Shown: one piece after another, positions 11,402-23,623 of the stretch
Layout of the letters: every line of letters begins with the position of its first letter
Numbering within the stretch: position 1 is the stretch's first letter
Source: Protopterus annectens
Taxonomy: Eukaryota > Chordata > Ceratodontiformes > Protopteridae
Direction: 5' to 3'
DNA length: 64,000 nt
NCBI RefSeq assembly: GCF_019279795.1
Contig: NC_056747.1
Coordinates: 1,003,364,432-1,003,428,431 of the forward strand
Program-made: the position numbers and the translations under genes
The notes under the pieces: model-generated
Database searches by the model: none
Told to the model about the DNA's origin: nothing
Seen by the model: the letters and a program-made list of their open reading frames with translations, nothing else

Positions 11402-14190
11402 ATGCTGCTCAATGCCAGAAGTCTAAATCTCAAAATGCACGCTCTCGAGGCCCTTCTCAGTATGGAGAACATCGATGTCTGTGCTGTGACTGAAACCTGG
11501 TTCAAGGCTCCTGAGAGCACCCCGGCACTATCAGGTTTTACCTCATATCATGCGTTCTGGCCCCAAAACCCGGACCACACCACAAAAGGAGGGGTGTATC
11601 CATATTCATCAAGGATACCCACACCTCCAGGTTGGTGGCAATGCACGAAGCATCGGAAACCATCCAGGTGCAATTAACCATAGACAAAACTGCTCTACAA
11701 TTTGTAGCATGCTACAGGCCACCCTCTCAAACTCAGGAACCCCACACAGCCTTCCTGAAGACACTGGAGGGTATAAATGTATCTCCAAACACCATTATAT
11801 TGGGTGACTTCAACTACCCGAATATAGACTGGGAACATTACTCAAGCCCCAATTTTCTAGCCCAAAGGTTCCTGGAGTTCATAAATTCAAATGCCATGGA
11901 ACAACTAGTCACTGTTCCCACAAGAGGAGAAAATATACTAGATCTCATCATCACAAACATGGGGACAAAATGCTCCACACCGGAAGTATATCCCTCATTG
12001 GTGAGATCAGATCACAAACTTATCTCACTGGAAATCCACATCCCGCCCCCACCCCCAACAAAAAAGACCACAGTGAAGAACTTCTAAAGCAAACTTCACA
12101 CTACTCAAGACTGGTGTGGTATCCTTCAAGGCCTCCGAGCCAGTGGAAACCACAACCCAAGCTGCGGAAGCCCTTACAAATGCCTTCTACGAACACCTCC
12201 AGGACTGCATGGATCAGGCAATCCCTAATAAAACCAAGACTCTTTCCACCAAGGGCAAACGTCCAGTCTGGTGGACCCCAGCCATAAACAAACTTTACAA
12301 TAAGAGGAGAAAGCTGTTACATGATAGAGCAAAATCCATAAAAGAGAAGACACCCTTGATCATTATTAGTAAAAAAATACGAGCACTCATAAAATCATCC
12401 AAGGCCAAATTTGAGAGAAAAACTGCAATAGATTCAAATGACAATCATAAGGCCTTCTTCAGCTATGTTAGAAACCTGGGTGGAAACTCCCAGATATGCG
12501 CAGAATTAGTCCAAAATGATACAAAAATCACTGAACCCACAGACATTGCCAACATACTGGCAGACAGGTTCAGTGCAAACTTCACCCCCCTCTCCCACCA
12601 CAAAAGGAGAGATAATTATCCCAGCGGAGTGTAGCCTCCCAGACATCTCTAATGCGCAGGTGAAAGCTGCTCTCTCTAAAGCTAAAAACACAGCATCAAT
12701 GGGACCGGATGGTGTCCCCGGCTGTGTGCTACACAAATTCAACGAGGAACTAAACCCGCATATAAGGCAGCTGTTTAATCTTAGCCTTACCACAGGATAC
12801 GTGCCCAAGGAGTGGCGTACGGCAACTGTGGTCCCACTCCACAAAGGCAGTACCTCTATGGACCCTGGAAATTACCGCCCCATAAGCTTAACAAGCCTGG
12901 TCTGCAAAGCTATGGAGAGGATCATAATGGAACTCATAAACAAGGACATAGGGGACTTGCAGACATTGGAGCCGACCCAGTTTGGCTTTGTCAAGGGCAG
13001 ATCATGCCTTTTGAACTTGGTCGACTTCTTCGAAACAGTCACCAAGGCCATTGATGAGGGAAAGGCAGTCCATACAGCCTACCTTGACCTTGCAAAAGCT
13101 TTTGACACAATACCCCACTCAGGTATTATAGAGAAACTTACCAGCTTAAATGTAAACCCATATGTCACAAGATGGGTTGCAAACTGGCTAAAGGACAGAA
13201 CCCACAGGGTTAGTAGTTGCTGGCGCCATGTCAGACTCCAAGCCGGTCACAAGTGGGGTCCCACAGGGCTCAGTCCTTGGCCCCTGTTGTTTGGCATCTA
13301 CTTCTCAGAAGTACAGGCAAACATAGGAGAACTATGGCTGACAAGGTTTGCAGATGACTGCAAACTGGGTGCCATAGTGGAAAGTACATCGGACACGGAT
13401 ATCCTTCAGAGGGGTCTCACGGAAACTGATAACTGGTGCCAGAGCCATGGCCTGAAGTTAAATGCCAAAAAATGTATAGTCATACCCTTGGGAAAAACAA
13501 GGTAACCCCAAGCTACCATATAGGTGGCAATCCATTAAGCACAGAAGAGGTTATCAGGGACCTGGGGACCCAGGTTGACAGTGGCCTTTCTTTTGACACT
13601 CACATTGCTAAAGTGGTTAGAAAGACCTTCTACATTGCCCACCTGATCATGAAGGGATTCACATCCAGATCAAGTGAGGTCATTGTTCCCCTGTACTCTT
13701 CACTTATCAGACCAATGATCGAGTACAATGCCCCATTCGGGATGTATCTCACCCGACACCTGCAGCAATTGGAGAGACCCCAAAGTTCCTCACCAAAAGG
13801 ATAAAGGACTCCAAAATCTGTCATATGCTGCCAGACTGAAGAAACTCCAGCTCTATTCAGTCGCATACCGCCTGCTCAGAGGTGACCTGTGCCTGACATA
13901 CAAGGCCATGTCCAACCCGAATTAATGGACATGCTCCACCAAAAAAATCCAAATCTACCAGATCCACTAGAGCAAGCGACTTAAACCTTAGCACGGATAT
14001 AAATAGGACATGCTGGAGGGATAGATTTGTCACCCAGAGACTCCCTATGCTGTGGAATAAAATCCCAGCCCATGTGAGGCAGAGCACCTCGCTGGCTCTG
14101 TTCAAGAGAAATCTTGACCGGTGGATGGGAGATCGTAGGTTTACCCCGGAATCATCTCTGTGTCACTGCTGGACAGAAGCACAACAAACT
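11402..14190 (+). pseudogene. CR1 ORF2 (AP endonuclease - reverse transcriptase), broken
   Basis: The endonuclease motifs appear in order: LLNARSLNLKMHALEALL, AVTETWF, ILGDFNYPNIDW, LDLIITNMG and VRSDHKLISLEIH. The reverse transcriptase follows: NTASMGPDGVPGCVLHKF, NYRPISLTSLVCKAMERII, QFGFVKGRSCLLNLVDFF, TAYLDLAKAFDTIPHSGI (first catalytic Asp), then a damaged PQG-type block, and LTRFADDCKLGA (FADD). The end is the usual CR1 C-terminal stretch with ALFKRNLDRWMGDRRF. The reading frame changes at least five times and the TP-QGS region is scrambled. ORF2 nicks DNA and copies the RNA at the target site (target-primed reverse transcription). Its start 30 bp after ORF1 is usual for the group. Confidence 0.9.
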
Positions 14191-14310
14191 AATGGGCACA
14201 GTATTTTTTAACATAAGGGGTGGCGTAAGCCACAAAACTTTGGGCTAGGCTTATAAATGCCTTAGGGCAGATAGCCTAGTATAAACCTATGAACCTATGA
14301 ACCTATGAAC

Positions 14311-14703
14311 AAGGCCATGTCAAACCCAGGGCTGTTGGACATGCTAAACGTAAAGAAATCCCAATCCCTCAGAGCCACATGCTCCAGGGATCTAAACCTT
14401 GTCATCACAATGACCAAAACATGCTGGAAGGATAGGTTCCTGACCCAGAGACTCCCCAGACTCTGGAACAGACTGCCCATACATGTCAAGCAGAGCACCT
14501 CTTTGGCCCTCTTCAAAAGGAACCTTGACAATTGGATGGGAGATAGGAAATTCACCCCGGGGATCTTGTCAGTCATCCTGCTAGACAGGGGTCCAGGGAA
14601 GTAAATATTATGGGAAGAAATAGCCAAGGAATTGTTATGGCTAGGCTTGTATAGGCCCTAGGGCCGATAGCCTAGTACCAAACTATGAACCTATGAACCT
14701 ATG
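14311..14703 (+). mobile_element. CR1 LINE copy 1, right piece and 3' tail
   Basis: Continues copy 1 from AAGGCCATGTCAAACCCAGG (residues KAMSNPGLLDMLNVKKSQSL), through WNRLPIHVKQSTSLALFKRN and LDNWMGDRKFTPGI, to the tail GGCTAGGCTTGTATAGGCCC and repeats of GAACCTAT. This piece keeps an open frame from 14305 to 14604. Right after the tail the foldback arm resumes (TGGCTGTTCGCTGAAGAGGA). Confidence 0.9.
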
Positions 14704-14800
14704 TGGCTGTTCGCTGAAGAGGACATTCAACACTTAGGTGTCAATGGAAGGGTACTTGACATTCTGGCAGTTCGAGTAAGTAATATAGACCCTAATTGTA

Positions 14801-15167
14801 TGCTAGCACTATGTCTGAGAAAGAAACATGAGAAAAAATATATACATGCACTTTGTCTCTTCTTTTTCTTGATGGAATAATACTATGTTTTTATAAAAGT
14901 TGTGTGCTGTTATAACATCTTTAAATAAATGCTAGAAAAAAGAAACAGTATGAAAAGTGATCTTAAAAGGAATTTTGAGGTTATATATCAACAGTGAAAT
15001 ATGTGGTGAGGGCCTGAATGCAGGTAAGAAGCAATGTTAGTCTTTCTAGAACTATCAGTTTCCAGCAAGTTTTTTTTGTATTAATAAGTTAAATTTTTTC
15101 TTGTTATATTGCTGTGTTTTAAGTGGGTATCATATTATAGTAAGCAGGAATTTCTGTTAGAGACCTT

Positions 15168-15171
<4 letters not shown>
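14801..15171. other. No recognisable feature
   Basis: AT-rich DNA between the nested elements and a GT array; nothing recognised. Confidence 0.5.

Positions 15172-15261
<90 letters not shown>
15172..15261. repeat. (GT)n microsatellite
   Basis: About 45 uninterrupted GT units. Confidence 0.97.
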
Positions 15262-15263
<2 letters not shown>

Positions 15264-15399
15264 AGCTTAGACTCCAGGAAGCAAAGGGCATTAACTAATC
15301 TACTACTTAGGAATTAGTAAATGAAACCGAATCAGGTCATCAGCTAGTAGCAGTTGGTCTGCCATGAAGAAATTCCAAAAACAGAGCAGTTTGTATACA

Positions 15400-16080
15400 A
15401 CCTGGAGTGTGCTTTGATGGTGAATACCACTGATTAGTGACTGGGCTACTACAACAGAAGAGTCATCACTATATTAGTGGTGACTAGCTCCAGTGTACTC
15501 AGGTCTCTGGTGGGGAGTGCAATATCTGTTCAAGAGAGGTAACACTAATGAAATCTAGAAGTGCTAAGGGTTTTTTATTGGTAGTGCAGTAGGTCTTCCA
15601 TTTTATAGATTGGTAATTGAAGTCCCCAAAGATAACAATGTTAGGCTTTATGGAGAAGGACTTAAATATGCCTCATGGGTCATGTGTGATGTAGAGGGGT
15701 TCTATAGTAAACTAGGATATGGTAATGTATCTTAACTTATGTTCAACAGAATGGGGAGGAGTTCTAAAACACTGGCTTGCTGTATAAGTCTAGATGTCTT
15801 GGAGTTACCGTTATAAATGGCTACATCACCACTGATGCCAGATATAATCTTTGTAGAAGGTCTGAATGATAGATATTAAATCTTGGTAGGGAGTATTTAG
15901 TGTCATGTCACTAGAACCATGTTTCTCTGATGATGCAAATGTCAATATTTTCCAAGGTCAGTAAGGCTTCTCAGGAGGGATTGGTTTGGCTAGTTTGGAA
16001 GGTAATGTGGTCATGTAGATTGTGCAGGTTCATTTTCGCTGATTTCTGGTTCACCACTGCTGCAATTTCATTGCTCTTGT
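15400..16080 (-). mobile_element. LINE endonuclease-domain remnant (CR1/L2 group)
   Basis: Read on the minus strand, the endonuclease motifs occur in order: MNLHNLHDHI, then ALLTLENIDICIIRETWF (the Glu block, near 15930), and NIVIFGDFNYQSIKW (the Asp-x-Asn block, near 15620), followed by a stretch like LALLDFISVTSLEQILHSPP. The layout follows the endonuclease of the CR1 copy at 11.4-12.0 kb, but the sequence is clearly older and has many stops. No reverse transcriptase part follows. It could belong to the same LINE type as 40.8-41.85 kb. Confidence 0.65.
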
Positions 16081-16089
16081 TGTTTGTAC

Positions 16090-16855
16090 ATTAATCTTAG
16101 CTGTACTGTTCCTTTTATTGTTATTATTTATTTTATTTTTTCAGTTTTAATAATTGCTATTTGTTAACTACTGTTTCTCATCAAAGTGTTTTAACTGCCC
16201 AGGAGAATTTCTGCTGTTTCTTTTTCTTTAATCATTGTGTCATTTCATATTCTCCTAAATTGTTTAGGTTCATGTTTACTATTTCACATTATTACACATT
16301 GCTACCCGATGTCCAGGCTAAACTCTGCTGCTTTAGTATCATAAACAGATGTCAATCACTGCTGCTGTTGTTACATATTGCTTATAGATGTACAGGTTCA
16401 CAGTTTCATAAAATGCTTTCATTAACTGTTGCTGTAGTTAGAAATTAATCTGTCCTGACTCGTTATGGATTCTTCTTTATTAATTGTAATCTGCATTACT
16501 TCTACCAATGCTAGTTATTGCTCTTGTGAAAGTTGTGTTCTAACCCAAGTCTTGTTTTCACCGTACTTTTGCCGTTAGATGTCAAGATCCAGAACTCCTG
16601 TTCCAGAGTGCCACCATAGGCAGGGCATTTCTCTGGGTAATATACTAGCTTGTGAGCCAGAGTTAGTTGGATGTAATTGAGGTATTGGGAGAATTCATAC
16701 CAATTAAACATTTTGATAGCTTGGCAATGATGGGTATGGTGTTGCAAGCTGGAGGCAAATTTTGCTTTGTAGTTTATTAAAGAAGGAGGAGTGAAGGTTT
16801 GTGGAGATTGGAGTACCATAAAAGAGGGAGTGAAGTAGTATTAAACATATTGTGA
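16090..16855. other. Unassigned DNA between LINE remnant and DIRS element
   Basis: A minus-strand open frame at 16511-16819 (contains KMFNWYEFSQYLNYIQ) could be part of a LINE ORF1 upstream of the endonuclease remnant, but I could not match it to a motif. Confidence 0.3.
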
Positions 16856-16859
16856 AAGT

Positions 16860-19800
16860 ATGAGGAATGCTTTATCTACACTTTCTTCCTGTGAAGAAAA
16901 CACTGCTTTAAATAACTTAGTTTCTCTTATTACACAGGTCACTACTCTATGTTTGCAGTGTGTGTATAACTCAGATAATACTTCTTCCAGGGCTATGACC
17001 ACTGATACTCTTTTAAAGAGGTTTGCTTGGCTGCATTCTCAGAACTCCCCAGGTGATTTAAGAAATGAGATTTTAATTTCTCCCTTAGACAGAGATTTAC
17101 TGTTTGGCTCTTTTGCTGCAGAGGTGATCAAAAGTGTGATGAAAGGGGCAAGACGATCCAGATAATCTCTAAGATTTTTAAGCCCTCCTTTTCCAAATTG
17201 CTCAAGAGATTTTCTTTCTACTCATCTAGATTTGGCAAAAAAAAGCAGAATAAACAGTCTAAACAAAATTCAGGTAAACAGATGTTTAAGAAGAAGTAGT
17301 GGGGGGTCCAAAAAGAAGTCTCAAATCTCCCAAAACCATGGACAGCCCAAGTTTGAATGACTATTCAAGAGACCATATGACACCCTCCCACCCTGGCCAG
17401 TGGGAGGAAATTTATCCTTTCCAAGGGGTCATTCCTCATCCTGCAGATCATACTGCTTTGTTTCCACCTGTTCTTCATCACATGCTGTCCCAGGGAGTAA
17501 AAGTACCAGTAACTCCTCCCCAGGTGGGGAAGGGGTGATATTTAAGGATGATGCTAGTGCCAAAGAAAGAAAGAAAGAAAATTTGTGAAGACCAATTTTG
17601 GATCTTTCTTTGCTAAACCTGTTTGTGATAGTGCCCAAATTTAAAAATATGTCATTTCGTAACCTGATATCTCTTCTTCCTCCATTATGTTTCCTGGTAA
17701 CCCTAGACTTAAAAACAGTTATCATCACATCAGTATTCATCCAAACTTCAGGTTTTTCCTAAGGTTTTGTGTGCCTGGATCACACTATCAGTTCTCTACT
17801 TTACCCTTTGGAGTATCCACTGCACCAAGAGTGTTCACAAGTTGTCTAGCTCCAGTTATAGCTCATTACAGGCTGCTGGGTGTACACATTTTTCCATATT
17901 TAGATGATTTGCTTATCTTTGCAGAGTCGTTTACAAAATGTCAGGAATCTCTCGCTTGATGAGAGATCTCTTGCTCAAGCTGAGATTCCAAGAGAACATT
18001 CAAATGTCTTTCTCAACTCCCTCACAAAAGATTATGATCATGGGATGTCAACTAGACACTTCAGTTCAAAGAGCTTTTCTTCCATAGGAAAAAATAGATC
18101 TTTATCTAAATCTATTTCTAAAGTTTCCCACTCAGATGTTGGCCACTGAGAGAGAATACCTCAGGAGTTTGGGGCTCATGGCAGTTATGATTTTCATAAT
18201 ACCCCTGGCAAGCTCCACATGACAAAGGTACTGTGATATCTGAAATTTCTTTGGTGCCAGCATCCGCATTCTTTGGGGTTTTTCAGAAGGGAATCTTTTG
18301 GTGGAGACAACAGATATCCTTAAATTCAGGTCTCCCCTTCTTCCTCCCTACTCCAAAGCAACCACTCAACACAGATACTTCAGACTTTAGTTGGGGAGCA
18401 GTTTTGGTAGAGATAAAAGTTCAGGGGGTGTGGGACACAAAAAATATATGCAAGCACATAAATATCAAGGAGATGCTTGCCCTGATCAGGACACTCAACA
18501 ATCTGAATCATCAAGTGGTTACAGACAATACCACAGTAATACCCCCTTTGCAGTCTATCCATGTTAGCTTGGGGTATAGATTCACATCACAGTCTCACTC
18601 TTTAGGCATCCTACATTCCGTCAGAGCAAAACAGTGTGGTAGACAAGCTGAGCAGGAGCAGGGCAGACCCTCATGATTGGAATCTAGATCAGGGGTCTTC
18701 CAAGATTTGATCCATCTGTGGGAAGTTCCTCAAGTAGACCTTTTTGCCTCCTCTCTGAACAATGAACTGGCAAAATTCTGTTCCAGGACATTTTGCAAGA
18801 AGGCCTGAAAGAGAGATGCCTTTTCTTTTCTTCAGCTCATAATATTCCTTTATGCCTTTCTACCTTTGCCACTAAGAGCCAGGGTAATTCTGAAGATTCA
18901 GAAGGAATCTCCCTAATCATTGTGGTGACTCTGTTCTGGTCTAGGCAACTGCGGTTCTCCCATCTTTTAGAAATAGTGAGGGGCAATTACCACAAGCTTC
19001 CTCACAGAATACATCTACTCACACAAGTACAAGGGTGTTTGATACACCCTAACATCAATAATCTTCAACTAACTGCATGGATGATAGAGTCTTAATTTCT
19101 TTAAAGCACCTGATTTCTGAGGACATGCAGTAGGTTCTAATGGAGGCAAGAAAGCCTGCTACTAGAAAATCATATACTAGCAAATGGAAAAGGTTTTCGA
19201 GCTGGTGCCAACAACATAACCAGCACCATTCAGGACTAGCTGTTCTCTGGCTTTACAATATTTGTGTGAGTTACTATCCTATGCCCTTTCTTATTCCTCT
19301 ATCAGGATTCATTTATCAGCCATTTCAGCATGTCTGCCCATGGATCCTCCTCTGTCAAGGCAGTCTCTTGTCAAAATGTACTTGAAATGGGTTTTGCATA
19401 AAAGGCCTCCAAGTAAATTGGTGATCCCTCTTTGGGATTTTAATTTTGTGTTAGAGAAGCTAAAACTTGCTTCAGTTTTCCCAGATAATCTGATTGACTT
19501 GAGTCTCTTAACATAGAAAGTAATTTTACAGATTGATCTGACCTCTGCAACAGGGTATATGAGTTGCAAGCCCTTATTATGAGCCAACACAACCTCATTT
19601 TCAATAGGGACACAATTTCTTTGAGAACCAATCTTTCTTTTATGCCTAAAGTGATATCCGAGTTTATTTTATGCCAAACTATCCATCTCTTCATATACTT
19701 TAGATGTCCACAGAACACTCAGGTACTATCTTGGCAGAACTAAATCTTTCATATTTTGGATCAGCTCTTCACGTAAGAAGAAGAGACAGCCTGTGTCAAA

Positions 19801-20570
19801 ACAGACTATTTCCAAATGGTGGTTTGAGGCTATTATTTTTTGTTATACCCACCATGACAAATCTATTCTAGACAGGGTCAGGGGCCACTCTACCAGGGTA
19901 TTGGTTTCATCTATGGCTTTTTGGAAAGGGTTGGATTCTAAAAGCTTTCTAGAAGCAGCAACTTGGTCCTCTGTACATACTTTTACAAAGCACTATAAGC
20001 TTGTTTCCTTCTCTAAGTCTAGATGAAGTTTTGCTAAGACCTTTCTCCAGGGATTGCTGGACCCTTATCCTTCTTCCTCCAAAATATATTTAGCTATGGT
20101 AATCTGCTAATATAGCTAAACCTGCTACAGCAGTGATCAGTATGAAGAACATAATACAGTTGTGTAAGTTGAACTTGCCATAACAGTAAATGTTTGAATG
20201 ATCGCTGCTGCATTAGCTGCTCCCTGCCTTCATCCTCTTTGTTTTTTGGTGTTTTTTTTTTCTTTATGCCAAAGTGTGGGCATTTATTTTTTGTTATTCC
20301 TAGCATTGTCATTTCATGGATTAGCCTCCCTCTCTCTGCTGGCAGGAAAGCTCTGATGGGCTTTGCACCCAAACTTGTCTTTTAGTTAGCTCATCTTGAG
20401 CTGTTTAATAGTTCAGGAGTGGAGTGTGGAAGGTGCCCTGAAGCTTTGGAAGCTGTCTGGCTGTTGTATCCTTGACAGGATATAACTCATATAGATAAGG
20501 TTACTGCAGCAGTGGTCATACAAACATCTACTGTCATGGTAAGTTCAGCTTACACAACTGTGCTTTACCA
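16860..20570 (+). mobile_element. DIRS-type tyrosine-recombinase retroelement, fossil
   Basis: All parts lie in order on the + strand. A gag-like C-terminus is at 16860-17165 (contains LLKRFAWLHSQNSPGD). Reverse transcriptase at about 17680-17960 has FLRFCVPGSHYQFSTLPFG and FPYLDDLLIF. RNase H is at about 18340-18540 (NTDTSDFSWGAVLVE). Tyrosine recombinase at about 19140-20025 has ATRKSYTSKWKRFSSWCQQ near its start and RGHSTRVLVSSMAFWKG near its end. DIRS elements integrate by recombinase instead of a DDE integrase. Downstream, about 20145-20235 and 20495-20570 are inverted copies of each other (AGTTGTGTAAGTTGAACTTG against its complement), as expected for DIRS-type inverted terminal repeats. 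The copy is clearly broken, with roughly ten breaks, and looks old. The 5' terminal repeat was not found. Confidence 0.85.
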
Positions 20571-20571
20571 T

Positions 20572-20815
20572 AGAATCATAGGAAGTTACTAGGCTAGTGG
20601 CCCCGAGGCCTTTACAAGCCTAGCCAAAAATTTAGCCCATGTTCCAACAAGTCAGCAGCTGATGCCACTGTCCAGCAGGGACACAAGTGGAATTCCAGGG
20701 GTGCATTTGCTGTTCTCCATCCAGTTATCCAGGTTGCACTTAAAAAGGGTTAATGAGGTACTCTGCTTGACATGGAAAGGAGTTTATTCCACAAAAAGCA
20801 GGATTCATTTCACAT
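20572..20815 (-). mobile_element. CR1 LINE 3' fragment
   Basis: On the minus strand it ends in GGCTAGGCTTGTAAAGGCCT, then a decayed tail (CTATGATTCTATG). Upstream are the codons for the CR1 C-terminus (a stretch like SRLHLKRV on the opposite reading matches the LFK-N region). Only the last ~240 bp are present. It begins right after the DIRS inverted repeat. Confidence 0.75.
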
Positions 20816-21140
20816 TTGATAACTTGGAAAGTAAATGCGTACGCGGATCCTTTGGGCCATGATTTGGGTAAGCCTTAAGAAAGTGAATGTGTAATACATA
20901 CTCTAACCATCTGCACTCAATATCAGGTCACAGCTGATGCACTAAATTGTATATACATATTGGTATCTTTAGCAGCAGGGTGCAGAAAGGGCATATAAAG
21001 GCAATGTTTACAATAACATGATGCAAATAATTTCATTTATAAGAGATGAAGATATCTGATTCTGAAAAAGAAAAGTAATGAATGAGGCGGAGAAGTTATC
21101 TATTTACTGAGAGGTAAAGCAGTTAGAGAAGACTGATCGG

Positions 21141-21452
21141 GACCATTCCGCTCAACTTCTTAGCACAAGAAATCTGGAGAAAGACGAAAATAATTGGGGA
21201 TAAAGGTCCAAAAATAGGGACAGATTTTAAATACTGCTCTTATAAACAAAGAACAGTTGCTAGAATATCAAGATTTGTGTTGGCAAGTATTTTCTGAAGG
21301 ATATGAAACCTGAAACTCAAATGTATGTTATTATTTAGAGAAGTCAATCCTCAATGATTTGCCAGAACACTACAAATTCTATGAGGAACAAACTAAAAAA
21401 TATGAGGCAAATCTGGACATTCTGTACAGATCTGGACAGTAGAGAGGTATGG
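21141..21452 (-). mobile_element. ~300-bp TIR element (CATACCTCTCA family), copy A
   Basis: The sequence matches the copies at 48.6, 55.7 and 60.8 kb along its length: AAATCTGGA near one end, a middle with TTTGCCAGAACACTACAAAT, then GGCAAATCTGGACATTCTGT, ending GTAGAGAGGTATG. The ends are imperfect inverted repeats of CATACCTCTCA. There is no coding capacity. It is probably a non-autonomous DNA transposon; the superfamily is not decided because the target duplication is unclear. Confidence 0.7.
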
Positions 21453-22600
21453 TTGGGACAGATGAAGTAGAAGAGTAGATTAATAATCAGGAAAATTGAA
21501 TAATACAAGATATTAGGAAGGAAATTCAGAGAAATGAGTGAGAAATTTAGAACTACAGAAAGTGGAACACCTAGCATATCAATCTGTTGTATGATAGATG
21601 GATGAGATTAGCAAGAGCAGTTGTATTTTACCAGGTCAGAGTAATGTTTGACCAGAGCTTGGCCTATGGATGGATATTTGACTGGTGGTCTAATGCTTGA
21701 AGGATGAATCCTGCTGAACAGATATATAGTCACAACTCATATGTAACCCTGGAAAGGGTCCACTTTGGGTAAGGTCATTTACCCATATAATAAATAACTA
21801 AATTAAATAATATGTTGCACTTGCTTTCAGTTAAGTTTAAATTCCTCTTTAAATTTCTCTTTTGTATTTGTATGCAGTTTATATGGCACGCACGTGTGTG
21901 TTTGTGTGTGCGCTCACACTGTGCGTGTGTTAAATCACTTTATTTTTTCTATGAAAAGCATTAAGAGAACAATGATTTTTTTAATCTACACCACCTAAGT
22001 AAATAATTTATTCTTTCAGCAATATTTAGCAATGCCATCTCAGAAATGTAACCATAAATTAAGTTATAAAAATTGGGTCCTTCAGCTACACAAAGATAAG
22101 TAATAAATTGTCCAAGCATCATTCTCTATTTTAAGTAGAAAAGGACAAAACAATGTGAGCATATCTTAATGCCTGGATCTCAAAGACCACAAGAGAATTT
22201 GGAACACAGGATCAGGGTTGTAAACATTAAATTCTTAACAAAAGTAAGGTAAAATTCTGAAAGGCAAAGTGAATGCATAAAATCCTGTCATTAAAATCTG
22301 TGAAAAACTGAAATACAAAATAAAACACCACTGTCTTGGGTAAAGGGAGGGTCCTTACCAAATTCCCTGATTTGAACATGCCTAACCCTGTAGTGCAGTA
22401 ATACAAGTTTCATTTCAGTTACTTATAAAACCCTTGAGACATTACCCTTTTACATGAATTCCTGAGCAGGCCTCCTGTTTTGTGTCATGGTACCCTTCTA
22501 TAATTCCTCAAATAAACTCAGTCTACATCTAGTGCTCTTGTTCTCCAAATGAAGTCTGTCCTCACCCACTGTTCATCCTAAAAATGAACTACTTCCTTGG
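21453..22600. other. No recognisable feature
   Basis: AT-rich DNA with a degenerate GT/CA stretch near 21890-21930. No gene or shared repeat noticed. Confidence 0.4.
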
Positions 22601-23559
22601 ATATGCACTGGCACAACCCACACCATGTTCATATACAGGAAATGTAAATCCCTCATTACAGTTACTATCCCAGAAAACAACTATATTTAGCTCTGGCTAA
22701 CTGTAATTATGTTTTTTCCCTCTAGATTGTGATATTGCACTAGGATATCACTATCTGGGCCACATATGAACCCAAATACTTTCTGCAGTTAAAGCTTTAA
22801 TCTCTTATTATATGGTGGAAGGTATCTATTTACTGGCATGAGGTGCCTTTGCTTTTAGCTCCTCCTCTCACTTTATGCTTGGTGATTTTGCCAGGCCTCC
22901 AAGTACTTACATCTTAGTATATTAAATTCATTTAGCTCTGTATTTGTTTTTATTGTTTACATATTTGCTACTTTCTCTGTATACTGATATTTCACTTTAC
23001 ATTTTCCCGGTATGGTTTATCCGTAGCTTGCTGTTTCAGTGTACCTCTGTGTTAAGCTGCCGGTTGTTTAGTAATCTCATACTTGCCCTATTTATTTGGT
23101 CAGTATATTAGCATTCATTTATTACAGTCTCCATTCTCACATTTGGTTTGGAGTCTGTGTTAACAAGATGCAGAAAGTACTATTCAGGCTCTTTCTCACT
23201 TGTCCGTAATGACCGCACCGGTTCTTTAATACGGTATATATTTTTCATAATTGCATCATTTAGTTCAGTCATTATTTTTATTTATTTTCATTGCATGTTT
23301 TTCATTTAGTTTAAACTGTATAAATTGCATGACTATGACAGCTATGATCTTAGGTATCTGTTAAACAGTTTTTGTTATTTACTCTATGCTTTTCTTATTT
23401 CTTTCTGCTACATTTGTTCTTTATCTCTGTTTAACCTATATTCACCTTGCTACCAGCCTCTGGGCATTCTCCCTTTTTCCTTGCACCCCCCCCTTTCTTT
23501 CTTTTACTTACTTCTCTTCCTTTCTTTGCTAAACCCCTTTTAACCCATAGGGCTGACTA

Positions 23560-23623
<64 letters not shown>

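Larger units (their letters stand above)
8652..14310 (+). mobile_element. CR1 LINE copy 2, near full length
   Basis: A non-LTR retrotransposon with, in order: a tandem 5' array (8652-10047), a unique leader (10048-10407), ORF1 (10408-11371), ORF2 (11402 to about 14190), a short 3' UTR, and a tail of GAACCTAT repeats. Its limits are set by the copy 1 CR1 it split: copy 1 stops at ...CTTAACATACA and resumes at ACAAGGCCATG, leaving at most a 3-bp (ACA) duplication. CR1 elements are known for short or absent duplications and for 8-bp tail repeats, and both are seen. Both ORFs carry frame breaks, so the copy is inactive, but its full structure makes it a useful type example for the family. Confidence 0.9.
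7775..14792. mobile_element. Foldback element FB3, split by nested CR1 copies
   Basis: The left arm starts GGGTCTATATTACTTACGCG at 7775. The right arm, read in reverse, starts GGGTCTATATTACTTACTCG from 14792. The two arms stay alignable for about 95 bp (both contain GAATGTCAAGTACCCTTCCA and CACCTAAGTGT). Flanking TAATTGTA at 7767-7774 and 14793-14800 is a perfect 8-bp target duplication. The family core is at about 7960-8010 (ACTAAATATACTAACTCCGA). Everything between about 8039 and 14703 is CR1 that inserted later, so the foldback element is the oldest layer. The perfect duplication shows that no large rearrangement has separated the two ends. Confidence 0.9.
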
